Positions 40,748 through 50,985 of a DNA stretch of 64,000 bases are shown here, piece by piece. The first letter of the stretch is position 1, and every line of letters begins with the position of its first letter. A program made the translations under genes and the position numbers. The notes under the pieces were generated by a model. The model searched no databases. It saw only the letters and a program-made list of their open reading frames with translations, and was not told where the DNA came from. The stretch comes from Trichomonas vaginalis G3 (Eukaryota > Parabasalia > Trichomonadida > Trichomonadidae): positions 10,602,001-10,666,000 of the forward strand of contig NC_067205.1 in NCBI RefSeq assembly GCF_026262505.1. Reading direction: 5' to 3'.

Positions 40748-41639
40748 ATGAAGCATTTAATACATGACGTAGATGAAGACATGAATGAAACTACAGACAA
40801 ACTTAACTCTTCTCTCATTCTTCCTTTCAGTAAGGACTATGAGTTCTGTTCAAATGGTGTTTATTTCTATTGTGGAAAGATGGGTTCAGGTAAGACATTT
40901 AACCTCATTCGTCATATACTCATAACAGAACGTTTAGGAAAGACTCATATTATGACCAAATCATTATATCAGCAACTTCAGACTCTATGGACTCAACAGC
41001 GAAAACATTTATGTCAAAAGTTCAAGCCTCTGTCGTTAAAGTTCCAGACAGTGAACTCATTGAATTTCTTCAACGTTACATTCGACGTAAGAGGAAATAT
41101 TATGCCATCGTTGAATTTATACAGTCAGGAATGCAAAAGACTTCTGAGGAGATGGAAAGAATTATTGACAAACACCACTTACGTCAGTACTCAGGAGTTT
41201 ACGATATGAAACGACTTACAAACTACATTCTATCAAAACTTTCAAAATACCCCTTCAAAAAGTATCCTTCAAACACTCTGCTCGTTTGCGACGACTTCGC
41301 GGAAAAGGTTTAGTGTCAAAACCAGACTCACCATTAGCTAACATCATTACTAAAGTCAGACATTACCACTTAACTGTAGCAATACTTATGCAAACATGGA
41401 GGTTTTTAGCTTTAAACATAAAACGTCTCATAACTGACTTCGTTATCTTTCAAGGTTTCTCACGTTATGATATTGAACTCATTTGGAAACAGTCAGGTAT
41501 AACATTACCTTTTGAAGAAATTTGGGAAGCATATAAGTCTCTCATCTCTCCTCGTTCATACCTTGAGATTCATATCATGACTAATACCATTAAAGTCAAA
41601 AATATTCCATGGAACGACCAACATTGTTTTAAAGTTTAA
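40748..41639 (+). pseudogene. A32-like packaging ATPase region (broken)
   Basis: Walker A CGKMGSGKTF, Walker B NTLLVCDD, then an ILMQTWRFLALN segment and FQGFSRYDIE, as in the Polinton 1 ATPase. Broken in a few places. It is convergent with and slightly overlaps the 41629 gene. Confidence 0.8.
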
Positions 41640-42021
41640 CCTTCAATTGACTGATGGTAAACAAATTCCATGCATCTCTGTCGCCATTTCTGTTAATATT
41701 TTTGCTGTCATTCATATCATCCACTTCTCCATCCGTTAGCTTTTGAGGATATGCGTTAGAATAGCTGTTCTTAAATGAAGGCTTTTCACCTTTGAGAGCA
41801 TAAACTCTATAACTTTCTGCATACTTTATGTTTGAACCTCCTGAGCCATCATTGACATAAATTTTTATAGGCTTCCACCCTTTGTTCATGTTCCTGCTTC
41901 TTCCCTTAGCTCTTTTGTTCAGTAGTTCTACATCTTTATACACAGCTCCTGTCTCAGTGAATTCAACAATATTTTCATTCGTTAGCTTTACATTCAAACC
42001 CTTGTCGAGTATATTGTTCAT
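41629..42021 (-). CDS. Unknown Polinton 2 protein
   Basis: 130 residues from the ATG of MNNILDKGLNVKL. It has a basic middle (NKRAKGRSRNMNKGWKP) and a beta-like region (KIYVNDGSGGSNIKYAE). No family. It is divergent from 42055 with a short AT-rich spacer. Confidence 0.5.
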   Translation of the reverse strand: MNNILDKGLNVKLTNENIVEFTETGAVYKDVELLNKRAKGRSRNMNKGWKPIKIYVNDGSGGSNIKYAESYRVYALKGEKPSFKNSYSNAYPQKLTDGEVDDMNDSKNINRNGDRDAWNLFTISQLKVKL

Positions 42022-42054
42022 TTCATACATATAAAAGGTTTTATTCTATATGAA

Positions 42055-42669
42055 ATGAGAAGCAAATCCATCTTAGCTGGTGCCGTTAATGTTCCAATTG
42101 AACCAACATCAAATGTTGACTCACGAACGACAAACAATATTGTCATAAAGAACTATAGTTCAGAGTGTTTGAAAGAAAAAGAACCAGAACTGAAATCCGT
42201 GAATTTAAACTCAGCTTCAAACGCTAACGCTACATCAGATGTTAAGTTAGAGTATCCACCACTGGACCAAATTCTTTCAAGAGAAGCCAACGACAATCCT
42301 TACACAAATGTTCAAACAAATCCTTCAGATAACGTAGACCATTACCTTCTTCAGTTATACCAAACAATTTTACTCAAAGACGATAAGAAGCTTTTGACAA
42401 ATCTTATAAGCAAGAACCAAATAATTCTAACAAAGGAGGACCTTGAAAATGTTATATCACGAATAACAGGAAACAATGTGTCATTGACTATCTCGACCCT
42501 GAAATCGAATGCTGTGGTCAAACCCCCCCTATTCATGAAAATAGGTAACATCCGCATCATTGAAACACCAGGAACTACAGGAGTTGAGTTTAAGTATAAA
42601 TATTCGACGAAGTATACAAAACTTTCAACAGAATATAAACTTTGTTTGAAATATGTTTTAGTAAATTAA
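42055..42669 (+). CDS. Conserved Polinton protein, counterpart of 6165
   Basis: 204 residues. Low-complexity N-terminal half rich in Asn/Ser/Glu, then DNPYTN and a helical segment with LISKNQIILTKEDL, then a beta-rich C-terminus. The Polinton 1 region 6165-6820 has the same plan. The open frame here gives the intact length of this family. Function unknown. Confidence 0.6.
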   Translation: MRSKSILAGAVNVPIEPTSNVDSRTTNNIVIKNYSSECLKEKEPELKSVNLNSASNANATSDVKLEYPPLDQILSREANDNPYTNVQTNPSDNVDHYLLQLYQTILLKDDKKLLTNLISKNQIILTKEDLENVISRITGNNVSLTISTLKSNAVVKPPLFMKIGNIRIIETPGTTGVEFKYKYSTKYTKLSTEYKLCLKYVLVN

Positions 42670-42872
42670 AGCAATTTGTAATATCTATCCAAAACTTCTT
42701 CAACAGTATCGAACTCATCTTCATAATGCAAACCTAATCTTATTGACTTGGTGCAGTTTTCACTAACACAATATAGCGCTTTGCGCTCGGCGCCTTTGAC
42801 GCCTTTTTCTGTTCTCTTGACTGACATAACTAACTCATTTGTTTCATCAAACAGCAAATAACCAAAGTTCAT
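42666..42872 (-). CDS. Small Polinton 2 protein
   Basis: 68 residues. A GVKGAERKALYC stretch is encoded by the hairpin pair at 42775-42803. C-terminal VEEVLDRYYKLL helix. Function unknown. Confidence 0.4.
   Translation of the reverse strand: MNFGYLLFDETNELVMSVKRTEKGVKGAERKALYCVSENCTKSIRLGLHYEDEFDTVEEVLDRYYKLL
42775..42803. repeat. Double-hairpin module, in frame
   Basis: AGCGCTTTGCGCT at 42775-42787 and GGCGCCTTTGACGCC at 42789-42803, inside the small reverse-strand gene. Confidence 0.75.
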
Positions 42873-42904
42873 GACCTAATACATAACATTCATACTTTAT
42901 ATTT

Positions 42905-43690
42905 TTAGCTCTGAGTTCTCTTGTAAGCTGTTGCATTTAATATTTTCTAAAAAGTCAACTTCAACAGTCATTCGCACTGGTGCCTTCAGTTCTACAGGCT
43001 CCCTTGAAAGTCAACAAGTCTGAATTGCATGTCTTTCAAATTATGAGGACTAATGCGAACCCATTTACCTAAATGAGTTACTATGACAGGAACGTTTGGA
43101 ATGAACATTGAATTGACTGCATAACAGAAGGATTTATATTCTACTGAACCTTTACTATTAACTCCTGAAATACCTGTGACATTAGCTATTTTTGACTCAA
43201 TGTATAAAACAATTACCATAACATACGTATGGAACAGATTTCATCTCAATCGTTTTGTCAACACTTTTCAAAGGAAATGTCATATGGTATGCACCCAGAA
43301 GCAATTGAACTCTATGACTCATTCGTGGTATCTTAAACTCCTTCGCATAACTGAACTTCAAAACTCCTGCAATAAGTTTAACATTCATTAAGTTTTCTTC
43401 GTTCTCCTTGTTTATTGTAGTATTTATGAGAGCATTTAACACTCCAGCTAATGTTTCCATCTTATATTCTACATTATTGTGAAATCTTATTTCGTGCTTC
43501 TTTCCATCTATTTCAAGCTCCATGAAATCTGTTTCATCTGTTATGACAAAAGTTGCGATAGTATTGAAGTCAACAACTCTGAATGCAAGTGCTTCATTCT
43601 AGACCTAAGTTTGTTTGAAGCTTTACTGTTCCGTATTCGTTTGGGTCAGTACTTTGCAAATAGAACAACATTTTATTCTCATTAAAATAT
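42905..43690 (-). pseudogene. Probable minor capsid (penton-like) region (broken)
   Basis: The C-terminal part includes WVRISPHNLKDMQFRLVDFQG, corresponding to the LHSKDLSNIKFRITDLFD segment in Polinton 1. Upstream part MELEIDGKKHEIRFHNN. Divergent from the fibre region. Broken. Confidence 0.55.
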
Positions 43691-44276
43691 GAGTATTGCT
43701 GCATATGCGTATGAAGCTGACAGAGCTAAACGTTTATATTTTGGTCAATACTCTCTCACACTTACTGACAAATATATTGTTATCAGTGATGGAAATACCG
43801 AGAAATACATAACATGGAAGGACTATGAAAAGTTTGACCCTATTTTAACTCCATGTACAATGCCATTCATTGTAAATGGTGAAGTTGTCATGAAGAACGA
43901 CACAACAGTATATAAGTCTGTATATGAAGCGTTAGAATATATGTTGAATTATAATCCCGAAAGATTTGACCCAAGCACTACACCATGTGCAATGCCTTTT
44001 ATTAAGGACGGTGAAATCGTAAGAGTTCCGAATTCAACGGTTTACACAGCTGTTCAAAACAGTTTACAAAACATTTTAGCGAATATCTTTAATTCAGAAA
44101 CTACAGAAATAAAATTACCATATATAACAGATGCTAAAGAAATTAAATCAAAAAACGACAACATTATTTACGTCACTTAATGATTTTTGAACTTATATCA
44201 TTAATATTCCTGCACCAACTACAGCATTTGATCCAAACTCGACGGTTTGCAGTGTACCTTTCATAAAGTCGCAAAC

Positions 44277-44329
44277 GGACTCTTTGAGTCCTGAAGGTCT
44301 TTCAGACCGAAGCGACCAGGGCGAAGCCC
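44277..44329. repeat. Triple-hairpin module inserted in a fibre repeat
   Basis: GGACTCTTTGAGTCC (44277-44291), GGTCTTTCAGACC (44296-44308), GGGCGAAGCCC (44319-44329). It encodes QTDSLSPEGLSDRSDQGEAH in the middle of an FDPxxTxCxxPFIK repeat. The preceding repeat at about 43970-44050 has no such insert. Confidence 0.9.
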
Positions 44330-45005
44330 ATGACAGTTCAGTAATTGTTTTAAGGGATTCAACAGTTAATGAATCATTAAAGGCGTCATTAATGAAAATC
44401 ATTGATTTTAACTCATTCACGAATACATATAATTCATTCATTAATGTTTCATATGCTTCTAAAGAAGGTGAGCCAAAAACTATCGATAAAGCGGTGTATG
44501 AAATAAAAGCATCAACGACGAAATTGAATTCGTTAACTTTTGACGGTGATAGTTTCGTTAATGACATAACATCGGGGAAAACAATTTTAACGAAAGAATA
44601 CTTAAAATCTCATGTTAGTGAGTTCGTTGAAATTGAAAAAGAAGGTGGAATTAAGTTCGATCCACTGAATTTCATTTTCAGCTTAGCGAATGCGGGTGTT
44701 AGTTTCGCTGAATGGACAACTATACAGAGTGAAATAAATGCAATATGGACGTTTTTGGGGTCAAAAGCGGGAATGGGTGAGCTTGTAAATGCTGCAAGAA
44801 CATTAGGTGAAACAGGAAATTTTGTAGATGGTTTTAAAAGACTTGTTTCAAATGTTTTAACAAACACAAAGAAATTATTTAGATATACCATACATAACGG
44901 ACGGATTTTCGAACAGGTAGCAACAAACCCTCCGGTTATGGCTGCGTTGATGATGGTTAGAGATATAAAACCACGTAACGACGGGAACGAAGAACATGAA
45001 CAACA

Positions 45006-45036
45006 GAGCCCAACGGGCTCAGAGCCACATAGTGGC
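45006..45036. repeat. Double-hairpin module in the fibre, in frame
   Basis: GAGCCCAACGGGCTC (45006-45020) and GCCACATAGTGGC (45024-45036), encoding SPTGSEPHSGE. Confidence 0.85.
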
Positions 45037-45819
45037 GAGGATACTGGTCGGGTTATTCAAGACATTAAAAACGTGTATCCTGAAGTTATTGATTTATTTA
45101 GAGGAGTTAATGATTCAATTTCAAAACATTCTATAACCCTCGATGAAGAGAATAAATTAACAGATTATATATTCGTCATTATTGCAGAACTAATGAAGAG
45201 AATAAATGAAAAAGGAATTGGTGATATCATTAATGTCAGCGATGTAATGATGAAAAGAAATTTTGACTCATTATTTACAAAACCGAAAACAGAATATAGT
45301 CTTTATGACGTAATTACCGAATTAATGAAAAAGATTAATGATAATAAGAGTTCTGGCGGAAGAGTTGAATTAGAAGTGAATGATGTTAATGAGAAATTAG
45401 CCGAAAAAGCAGAAAAAACCACGTTCATTAATATAACTTCAGACGAACAGATTATAACGGACTACCATGGATATTTAACACGAAGTGATGAAGCGAAGAC
45501 AAAAAATGTTAATGAAAGAAGATATAAATACATTCGTGCTAAAGGTTATGACATAAGCTGTACTGTACAGTATGATGTAGCTAAAGCACCAGAAGCATTT
45601 GGTTATACCGGTGAAATTTATGCCTCTACTTTCAATGTTAATGGTGTATTAGTTGAACCAAGATTTACTTTGAGAGTTAAGTCAAAAATAACGTTTGAAG
45701 ATGCTATTAAAAGTAAAGCTGACAAAGTTGAACTCGAAGCAATGAACAAAGTTTTGAAATCTCATAAACACAACATCTCCGATATAAATGAACTTCAAAC
45801 TTCTTTAGACAGTAAAGCT

Positions 45820-46230
45820 GACAAGAACCATACACATAAATCCTTCACTACTGTTAGAGCAGACGACATAATATTGAACTTTGACCTTGGTTCAAGTGCA
45901 CCATTAGAAAATCCAAGTACAAGCGTAAAAGATACTCTTAACAATTTAGATAACAGTTGCAGGAACATTGAAAGTCATGCCAGAAACTTTGAAGCATATG
46001 AACTACCAACAATGTTAGATAAGAAAGCAGACAAGAACCATACACATAAATCCTTCACTACTGTTAGAGCAGACGACATAATATTGAACTTTGACCTTGG
46101 TTCAAGTGCACCATTAGAGAATCCAAGCACAAGCGTAAAAGATACTCTTAACAATTTAGATAAGAGTTGCAGGAATACCGAAGATCATGCCAGAAACTTT
46201 GAAGCATATGAACTACCAGCAATGTTAGAT
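45820..46230 (+). repeat. ~200-bp direct repeat in the fibre shaft
   Basis: The segment starting GACAAGAACCATACACATAA at about 45829 recurs at about 46030 with very few changes. It encodes two successive DKNHTHKSFTTVRADDIILN units. Confidence 0.9.
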
Positions 46231-46984
46231 AAGAAAGCTGACAAAACTTATGTGGATGCAGAACTAACAAAGAAATTTTCGAAACCAGATACAATGACAT
46301 TTACAACAGAAATTATAAATGGTGAACCATCAACTCCATTTGAATTTGTTAGAGGTCTTCAACCAGATACTTTTGAATTTTTCTTGGATAATTCTATTGA
46401 ACTAACATTACATTATAAAAGTGGAACAAATGCAACATTTCATCCGGGAGATACATTCCAAATGGTATTTAATGACATAAGTTCTTTAGAATATGTTTAT
46501 AGAGTTATGAGCATATATGATTTAATATATCCTATAGGAGCTGTTTATACGTCTATGAATCCAATAAATCCAAACACTTTATTTGGTGGTAGATGGTATG
46601 AAATAGTTGACAGTTTTCCATTCTACACTAATACGCAGTCAATGAAGATGGGAGGTTCAAAGAAAATAGGTATTGAAAACCTTCCTTCACATATGCATAG
46701 GTTCAGTGGAAGAACATCTGTGGAAGGAAACCATTCACATTCAATAACAAAAAGAGGTTATACAAATCTTGCAGCGGGTTCGGATAGACAGGGAATGCAT
46801 AGATATGATATTTCAACTGACCCAGTAGATTCAAGCACAGGTATTTTCTGTGGAACTGCAGGAAATCATACACATGTTGTAGCTGGTATTACAGACCCAG
46901 CAGGTAATGGAAAAGATTATATGCCTCCTTATATAACAATGCACGCTTGGATACGAGTTGGTTAAAATCTTTAACTTTACATAA

Positions 46985-48070
46985 ATGAGCTTGAAAGAAG
47001 TATTCGAACAACATCCATGGAGGTCATTTAAGAAATTCAATGAAGCTGCAAAGAGTTCGGGATTTACTAACAGAGCTGAAGTGAAAAGGTTCTTTAACAA
47101 AAATGTTGTACATCAAACAAAAATAAATCCTTACGACTACTTTTTACCAATTTACTCCAACACTCCCGACGCATACCAATTTGACACTCTCATTCAAAGC
47201 AGAAAAGGAGGACATAAACCATTCCTCATCTTCATAAATGTTAACACTCGCAAAGCTTTTGCGTATATAATGAGAAATAAAGGAACTCGTGAAGTGTTAA
47301 GAGTTTTACAAAAGTTTGTTGCAGAACATAACCCAAGTACTTTAACATCAGACCAAGACAGTGCATACCTCAGCAACGAAATCACAGATTTTCTCATTAA
47401 GCATAACATAACTCACTACACTACTGAAGACCATAACCATAACATACTCGGCATCATAAACCGCTTCATAAGAACGCTCAGAGATTTAAATCAAGAGCGA
47501 GACTTTACCGAAGAAACAATGAAACATTTTCTCGAAGTATATAATTCCTCAACACATTCTACAACAGGACATACACCAAATTCAATGACACAACAACAAG
47601 AAGAAAAGTATATACAAAAGAAACGAAGCCAAACACAAAATATCAGAAATTCAACACAATTTACCCTCATTCCTGGTACAAAAGTTCGTGTAGTTCTTGA
47701 CGACAAACCGTTGACAAAGAAACGTTTAAGGTTAAGTCGAAATTATTATATCATAGACTCTACGCAAGGTAATGGATATCTTATAAAAGCTGCTGACGAC
47801 TCCATAGCATTTTACCCTCGTCATAAATTAGTCGAAAGTAGTAATGGCAAACTTGCTGAAACCATTGACGAAGCAAAGCGAGGAGTGGTTATTGAAATAC
47901 TTGGCTACAACATAAACGATGACACTTATAAAGTAAGATATGAAGGAGGCGTTGAAGATGTTATACCATCTAAGAACTTGAGAGAGTCAAAGCCAACTCA
48001 TCTGGGACCATTAGAGCGGGAGTATTGGAAAGACAAAAATATGCCAGAAAGAATAAGAAAATTCTTCTAA
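46985..48070 (+). CDS. Polinton 2 rve integrase with chromodomain-like tail
   Basis: 361 residues, open throughout. N-terminal helical part (FEQHPWRSFKKFNEAAK), then an RNase-H-like integrase core beginning AYQFDTLIQ, with INVNTRKAFAYIM, LTSDQDSAYLS and RFIRTLRDLNQERDF. Next come an SH3-like stretch (IPGTKVRVVLD) and a C-terminal chromo-like segment (DDTYKVRYEGGVEDVIPSKNL). In the family it catalyses insertion of the element. It lies 20 bases after the fibre. Confidence 0.85.
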   Translation: MSLKEVFEQHPWRSFKKFNEAAKSSGFTNRAEVKRFFNKNVVHQTKINPYDYFLPIYSNTPDAYQFDTLIQSRKGGHKPFLIFINVNTRKAFAYIMRNKGTREVLRVLQKFVAEHNPSTLTSDQDSAYLSNEITDFLIKHNITHYTTEDHNHNILGIINRFIRTLRDLNQERDFTEETMKHFLEVYNSSTHSTTGHTPNSMTQQQEEKYIQKKRSQTQNIRNSTQFTLIPGTKVRVVLDDKPLTKKRLRLSRNYYIIDSTQGNGYLIKAADDSIAFYPRHKLVESSNGKLAETIDEAKRGVVIEILGYNINDDTYKVRYEGGVEDVIPSKNLRESKPTHLGPLEREYWKDKNMPERIRKFF

Positions 48071-48158
48071 ACTTTTTCATTAGATGTAAATCAGACATGA
48101 ATGAGAACAGTCATGATATCATTAATGTTTTCATAAATTTACACCAAAAATATAATTT

Positions 48159-48294
48159 AGGTGAAGAGGTGAGATGTCACCTGTTTTCTCACCTCTTTTC
48201 TCACCCCGTGAATTTTCATGAATTTTCACAAAAGACCAAAAATAATGTTAGTTTTATTTTTATTTATTTTTTTATTTTGTATGTAAGAACAGTA
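48159..48294 (+). promoter_or_regulatory. GGTGA-palindrome plus T-rich leader, KilA-N gene
   Basis: GGTGAAGAGGTGAGATGTCACC and further TCACC copies, then AAAAATAATGTTAGTTTTAT and a T-run ending TGTATGTAAGAACAGTA directly before the ATG at 48295. The same block precedes 49161, and the T-rich part precedes 51460 and 11296. Confidence 0.6.
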
Positions 48295-48960
48295 ATGTCG
48301 GTCGAAGCACAGACGTTCACGAACAAATCTAATGGTGAAACATTCACAAAAGGCACTTATAACGGTATTGAAGTCTTACGTAGAGACAAGGATGGTTACA
48401 TTAATGCAACAAAGATGGCAAGAGAAGCAGGAAAGTTAAACCATTTAAACAGATTTCTCAATAGTACTAAAATGCAGGAAATTCTTGAGTTTTGGTTGAA
48501 CGAATACGGTCGAGCCAAAAGTGGCTCGACCTCAAAACAAGCATTTTATGAGCTTACTAAGGGCGTTATGAATGAATTCAAAGGTATTTACATACATCCT
48601 GACCTCGTTCATTTTGTTGCTGAATGGTGCTCTGTAAAGTATGCATTTTATGTCAAAGATATTATGGACTCCATAGACAAGAAAGTTCATGAGAAGTTAG
48701 ATGAAGAAGAACTCGAAGATACAGTGGAGAATGCTAAACCTTTGTTCGAAGAAGAAGTTGGAAAAATGTGTGAAAAACAATTAGAACATGAACGTGAGAT
48801 ATATTATGGTTATAGAGATTCTCCATACGAACTAGACCAATGGGAACAAGAAGATTTAAAGAGAGAATTTAGAGAATATGAACTCGCTAAGATAGCATTT
48901 GAAGCTGCAGAAAAGAAGTTAAAAGTTTGGGGTCGTTTTGTACAAAAATATTGTGAGTAA
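48295..48960 (+). CDS. KilA-N domain protein 1
   Basis: 221 residues. KilA-N DNA-binding domain at about 15-125: YNGIEVLRRDKDGYINATKM, LNRFLNSTKMQEIL, GIYIHPDLVHFVAEWCSVKYAFYV. The C-terminal part is charged and helical. KilA-N proteins are viral and phage regulators; this one may act on the GGTGA palindromes found before several genes here (inferred). A strong hairpin at 48508-48531 encodes GRAKSGST between two KilA-N strands. ATG 48295 is chosen because it follows the shared leader; the upstream frame is promoter. Confidence 0.85.
   Translation: MSVEAQTFTNKSNGETFTKGTYNGIEVLRRDKDGYINATKMAREAGKLNHLNRFLNSTKMQEILEFWLNEYGRAKSGSTSKQAFYELTKGVMNEFKGIYIHPDLVHFVAEWCSVKYAFYVKDIMDSIDKKVHEKLDEEELEDTVENAKPLFEEEVGKMCEKQLEHEREIYYGYRDSPYELDQWEQEDLKREFREYELAKIAFEAAEKKLKVWGRFVQKYCE
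48508..48531. repeat. Hairpin module inside KilA-N
   Basis: GGTCGAGCCA-AAAG-TGGCTCGACC, a perfect 10-bp stem with a 4-base loop, in frame. Confidence 0.85.
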
Positions 48961-48970
48961 ATGAACTCAT

Positions 48971-48995
48971 GGGCTTCGCCCTTGCCGCTAGCGGC
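48971..48995. repeat. Double-hairpin module after KilA-N, terminator-like
   Basis: GGGCTTCGCCC (48971-48981) and GCCGCTAGCGGC (48984-48995), then TTATTTTT. The same pair follows the polymerase gene at 56739. Placement right after stops with a T-run is terminator-like. Confidence 0.8.
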
Positions 48996-49027
48996 TTATT
49001 TTTATTGAATTCACCAAAAAATATAAT

Positions 49028-49160
49028 TTAGGTGAAGAGGTGAGATGTCACCCGTTTTCTCACCTAATTTTTCACCTCTTGAATTTTCGTGAATTTTCAC
49101 AAAAGACCAAAAATAAAGTTAGTTTTATTTTATTTATTTTTTTATTTTGTATGTAAAGAT
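49028..49160 (+). promoter_or_regulatory. GGTGA-palindrome plus T-rich leader, second copy
   Basis: Near-duplicate of 48159-48294, with AGGTGAAGAGGTGAGATGTC, TCACC copies and the TTAGTTTTATTTTATTT leader before ATG 49161. Confidence 0.6.
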
Positions 49161-50101
49161 ATGATTTCAACAATCGGCACAACAACAATTCAAGCCGCGA
49201 ACGGCGGGACTCTGTCCACAACAACAACACCAAACTCGTTAGTTATGAATCCTACGTCAATGTTGGTAGAAATGAAAAGCTTCATTCCTTCTTCATTTAC
49301 TTTCGAAACAGAAATCCAGAAGATAAAGCAAGAACTTTTAACAAGTAATTTAGACTGTAGTGCGAAAGATGAAACAAATGAACAGTATCTTTATGAAATG
49401 CAGGACATTATTGACCATTTACCTAAACTACCTGAAATTCAGCATCAAAAACTAACTATTCCTGAATTCGATGAAATAGAAGTGAAACCAACTGACTCAG
49501 TAGAAATAAAGAAGTTCATTCGTAAAGTAAATTATGAATTCCTTGGTTTTCATTGCAACCATAAAGTTATGGACAAAGATTGCGACATGGTTTATAAGAA
49601 TGTTTCTGACATATATAAATCTGAAGAATTTAAGACATGAACATGTTATGGCAGATAAGAGATAAAGATAGAAGAGGTAAGGTATGGAATGAACAAATAA
49701 GACCCGCTATGTTTGAGATGAAGAGAGCAATTGACGCCTTGGTTGTTTTAGCAGGTAAGGTTTCAGAATATAACGCAAAAATGAACCCGCAATGTTCTAA
49801 ATGTAAAGCAGCAATGAGGAAATATAACTACTCCGTCAAAGAGATAGAAAGAATGCGAAACGACTATGCAGACTTAAAGAAAGAAGCAGAAAAGCCAGCA
49901 GAAGATAAAATGAACATGTTAGAATTTCTTAATAAAAATTATCCAACAGCAGAAGATTTCCTTCTATCTGACGTCAAGAAGAAGTATAAAGAAACTTTCG
50001 GCATTGTTAAAACATTCGATGTACTGACAGAAGAAATAGAAGCTACAAAATTGTTTAGAATTTCAAATATACATCGTACAATTCATGTGAAACGCTTGTG
50101 A
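49161..50101 (+). CDS. Two adjacent frames after the KilA-N gene, unknown
   Basis: The first frame (49161-49640, 159 residues) is Thr-rich at the start then helical and acidic. The second (49637-50101, 154 residues) is helical with a CSKC motif (MNPQCSKCKAAMRKYNYS). They overlap by four bases and lie in the same direction. They could be two genes or one. No named family. The long leader is shared with the KilA-N gene, so they are probably co-regulated. Confidence 0.5.
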
Positions 50102-50104
50102 AAA

Positions 50105-50635
50105 AAGAGGTGAGAAAACAGGTGAGAAAACGGGTGACATCTCACCTCTTCACCTAAACATTATTTTTGGTCATTTACACTCATTTACGAAGAAGTTATG
50201 ACAAAGCATTTACGAAGAAGTTATGACAAAGCATTTACGAAGAAGTCATGACAAAGCATTTACGAAGAAGTCATGACAAAGCATTTACGAAGAAGTTATG
50301 ACAAAGTCAAGACCCTTTGGGTCTCGCCGCTTAGCGGCTGAGGGTGAAAAATTAGGTGAGAAAACGGGTGACATCTCACCTCTTCACCTAAACATTATTT
50401 TTGGTCATTTACACTCATTTACGAAGAAGTTATGACAAAGCATTTACGAAGAAGTTATGACAAAGCATTTACGAAGAAGTCATGACAAAGCATTTACGAA
50501 GAAGTCATGACAAAGCATTTACGAAGAAGTTATGACAAAGTCAAGACCCTTTGGGTCTCGCCGCTTAGCGGCTGAGGGTGAAAAATTAGGTGAGAAAACG
50601 GGTGACATCTCACCTCTTCACCTAAACATTATTTT
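50105..50635. repeat. 234-bp tandem duplication with 25-bp satellite
   Basis: Two full 234-bp units (starts 50121 and 50355) and a third start at 50589. Each unit has a GGTGAGAAAACGGGTGACAT palindromic block, five copies of CATTTACGAAGAAGTTATGA + CAAAG, and the double hairpin GACCCTTTGGGTC + GCCGCTTAGCGGC (50311-50338 and 50545-50572). No gene lies here. Confidence 0.9.
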
Positions 50636-50985
50636 TGGTCAAAGCTTCCACGAGAGAAAAGATTCCTCATTCGCTAAGGATTCCAAAAATGAAAAAATCA
50701 TTGATTTCGGCTGAGAAAAAACAGCAAAACCCTTCTTCCACGGGAACAAAGAAATAAAGAAGAAATAAAGTAAATTTTTTATTTATTCCCGTGGAAGATA
50801 GAGCACTTTTATGATACTTTTTATTCACGACAAACAAGACAAACAAAGAAAATAAGAAAATACGGCGCTGTCGCGGTTCGAACCACAGACTCTGACCCCT
50901 CCATAACACCACCTTAGACCACTGTGCTACGTAGCCTGTCGACATAAGATTTTATAAATTGCATATTTGACGTAAATTTATTTCC
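50590..50985. repeat. Shared ~0.4-kb mobile repeat, copy in Polinton 2
   Basis: Near-identical to 10247-10656 in Polinton 1. It contains the CTTCCACGGGAA/TTCCCGTGGAAG inverted repeat (about 50737-50801) and the tRNA-like sequence. Its right end overlaps the stop codon of the neighbouring gene. Confidence 0.8.
50861..50936 (-). ncRNA. tRNA-like Pol III sequence, copy 2
   Basis: 76 bases with A box TAGCACAGTGG and a perfect B box GGTTCGAACC, followed by TTTT. It has a better B box than the Polinton 1 copy. Not a clean tRNA fold. Confidence 0.55.

Larger units (their letters stand above)
43689..46965 (+). pseudogene. Phage-like fibre region, long shaft (largely open)
   Basis: The N-terminal part (AAYAYEADRAKRLYFGQYSL) matches the fibre start in Polinton 1. 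It is followed by repeats F-D-P-x-x-T-x-C-x-x-P-F-I. A very long open part of almost 900 codons runs to the end. It holds helical regions, a large direct repeat (DKNHTHKSFTTVRADDIILN) and a phage tail-collar type tip: YPIGAVYTSMNP, LFGGRWYEIVD, GGSKKIGIENLPSHMHRF, several H-x-H pairs, DYMPPYITMHAWIRV. Probable receptor-binding spike. The whole region is not one frame. Confidence 0.8.

Noticed and set aside
50182-50310. CRISPR-like regular repeats of about 25 bp
   Set aside because: Units are contiguous with no unique spacers, inside a eukaryotic Polinton; this is satellite DNA.
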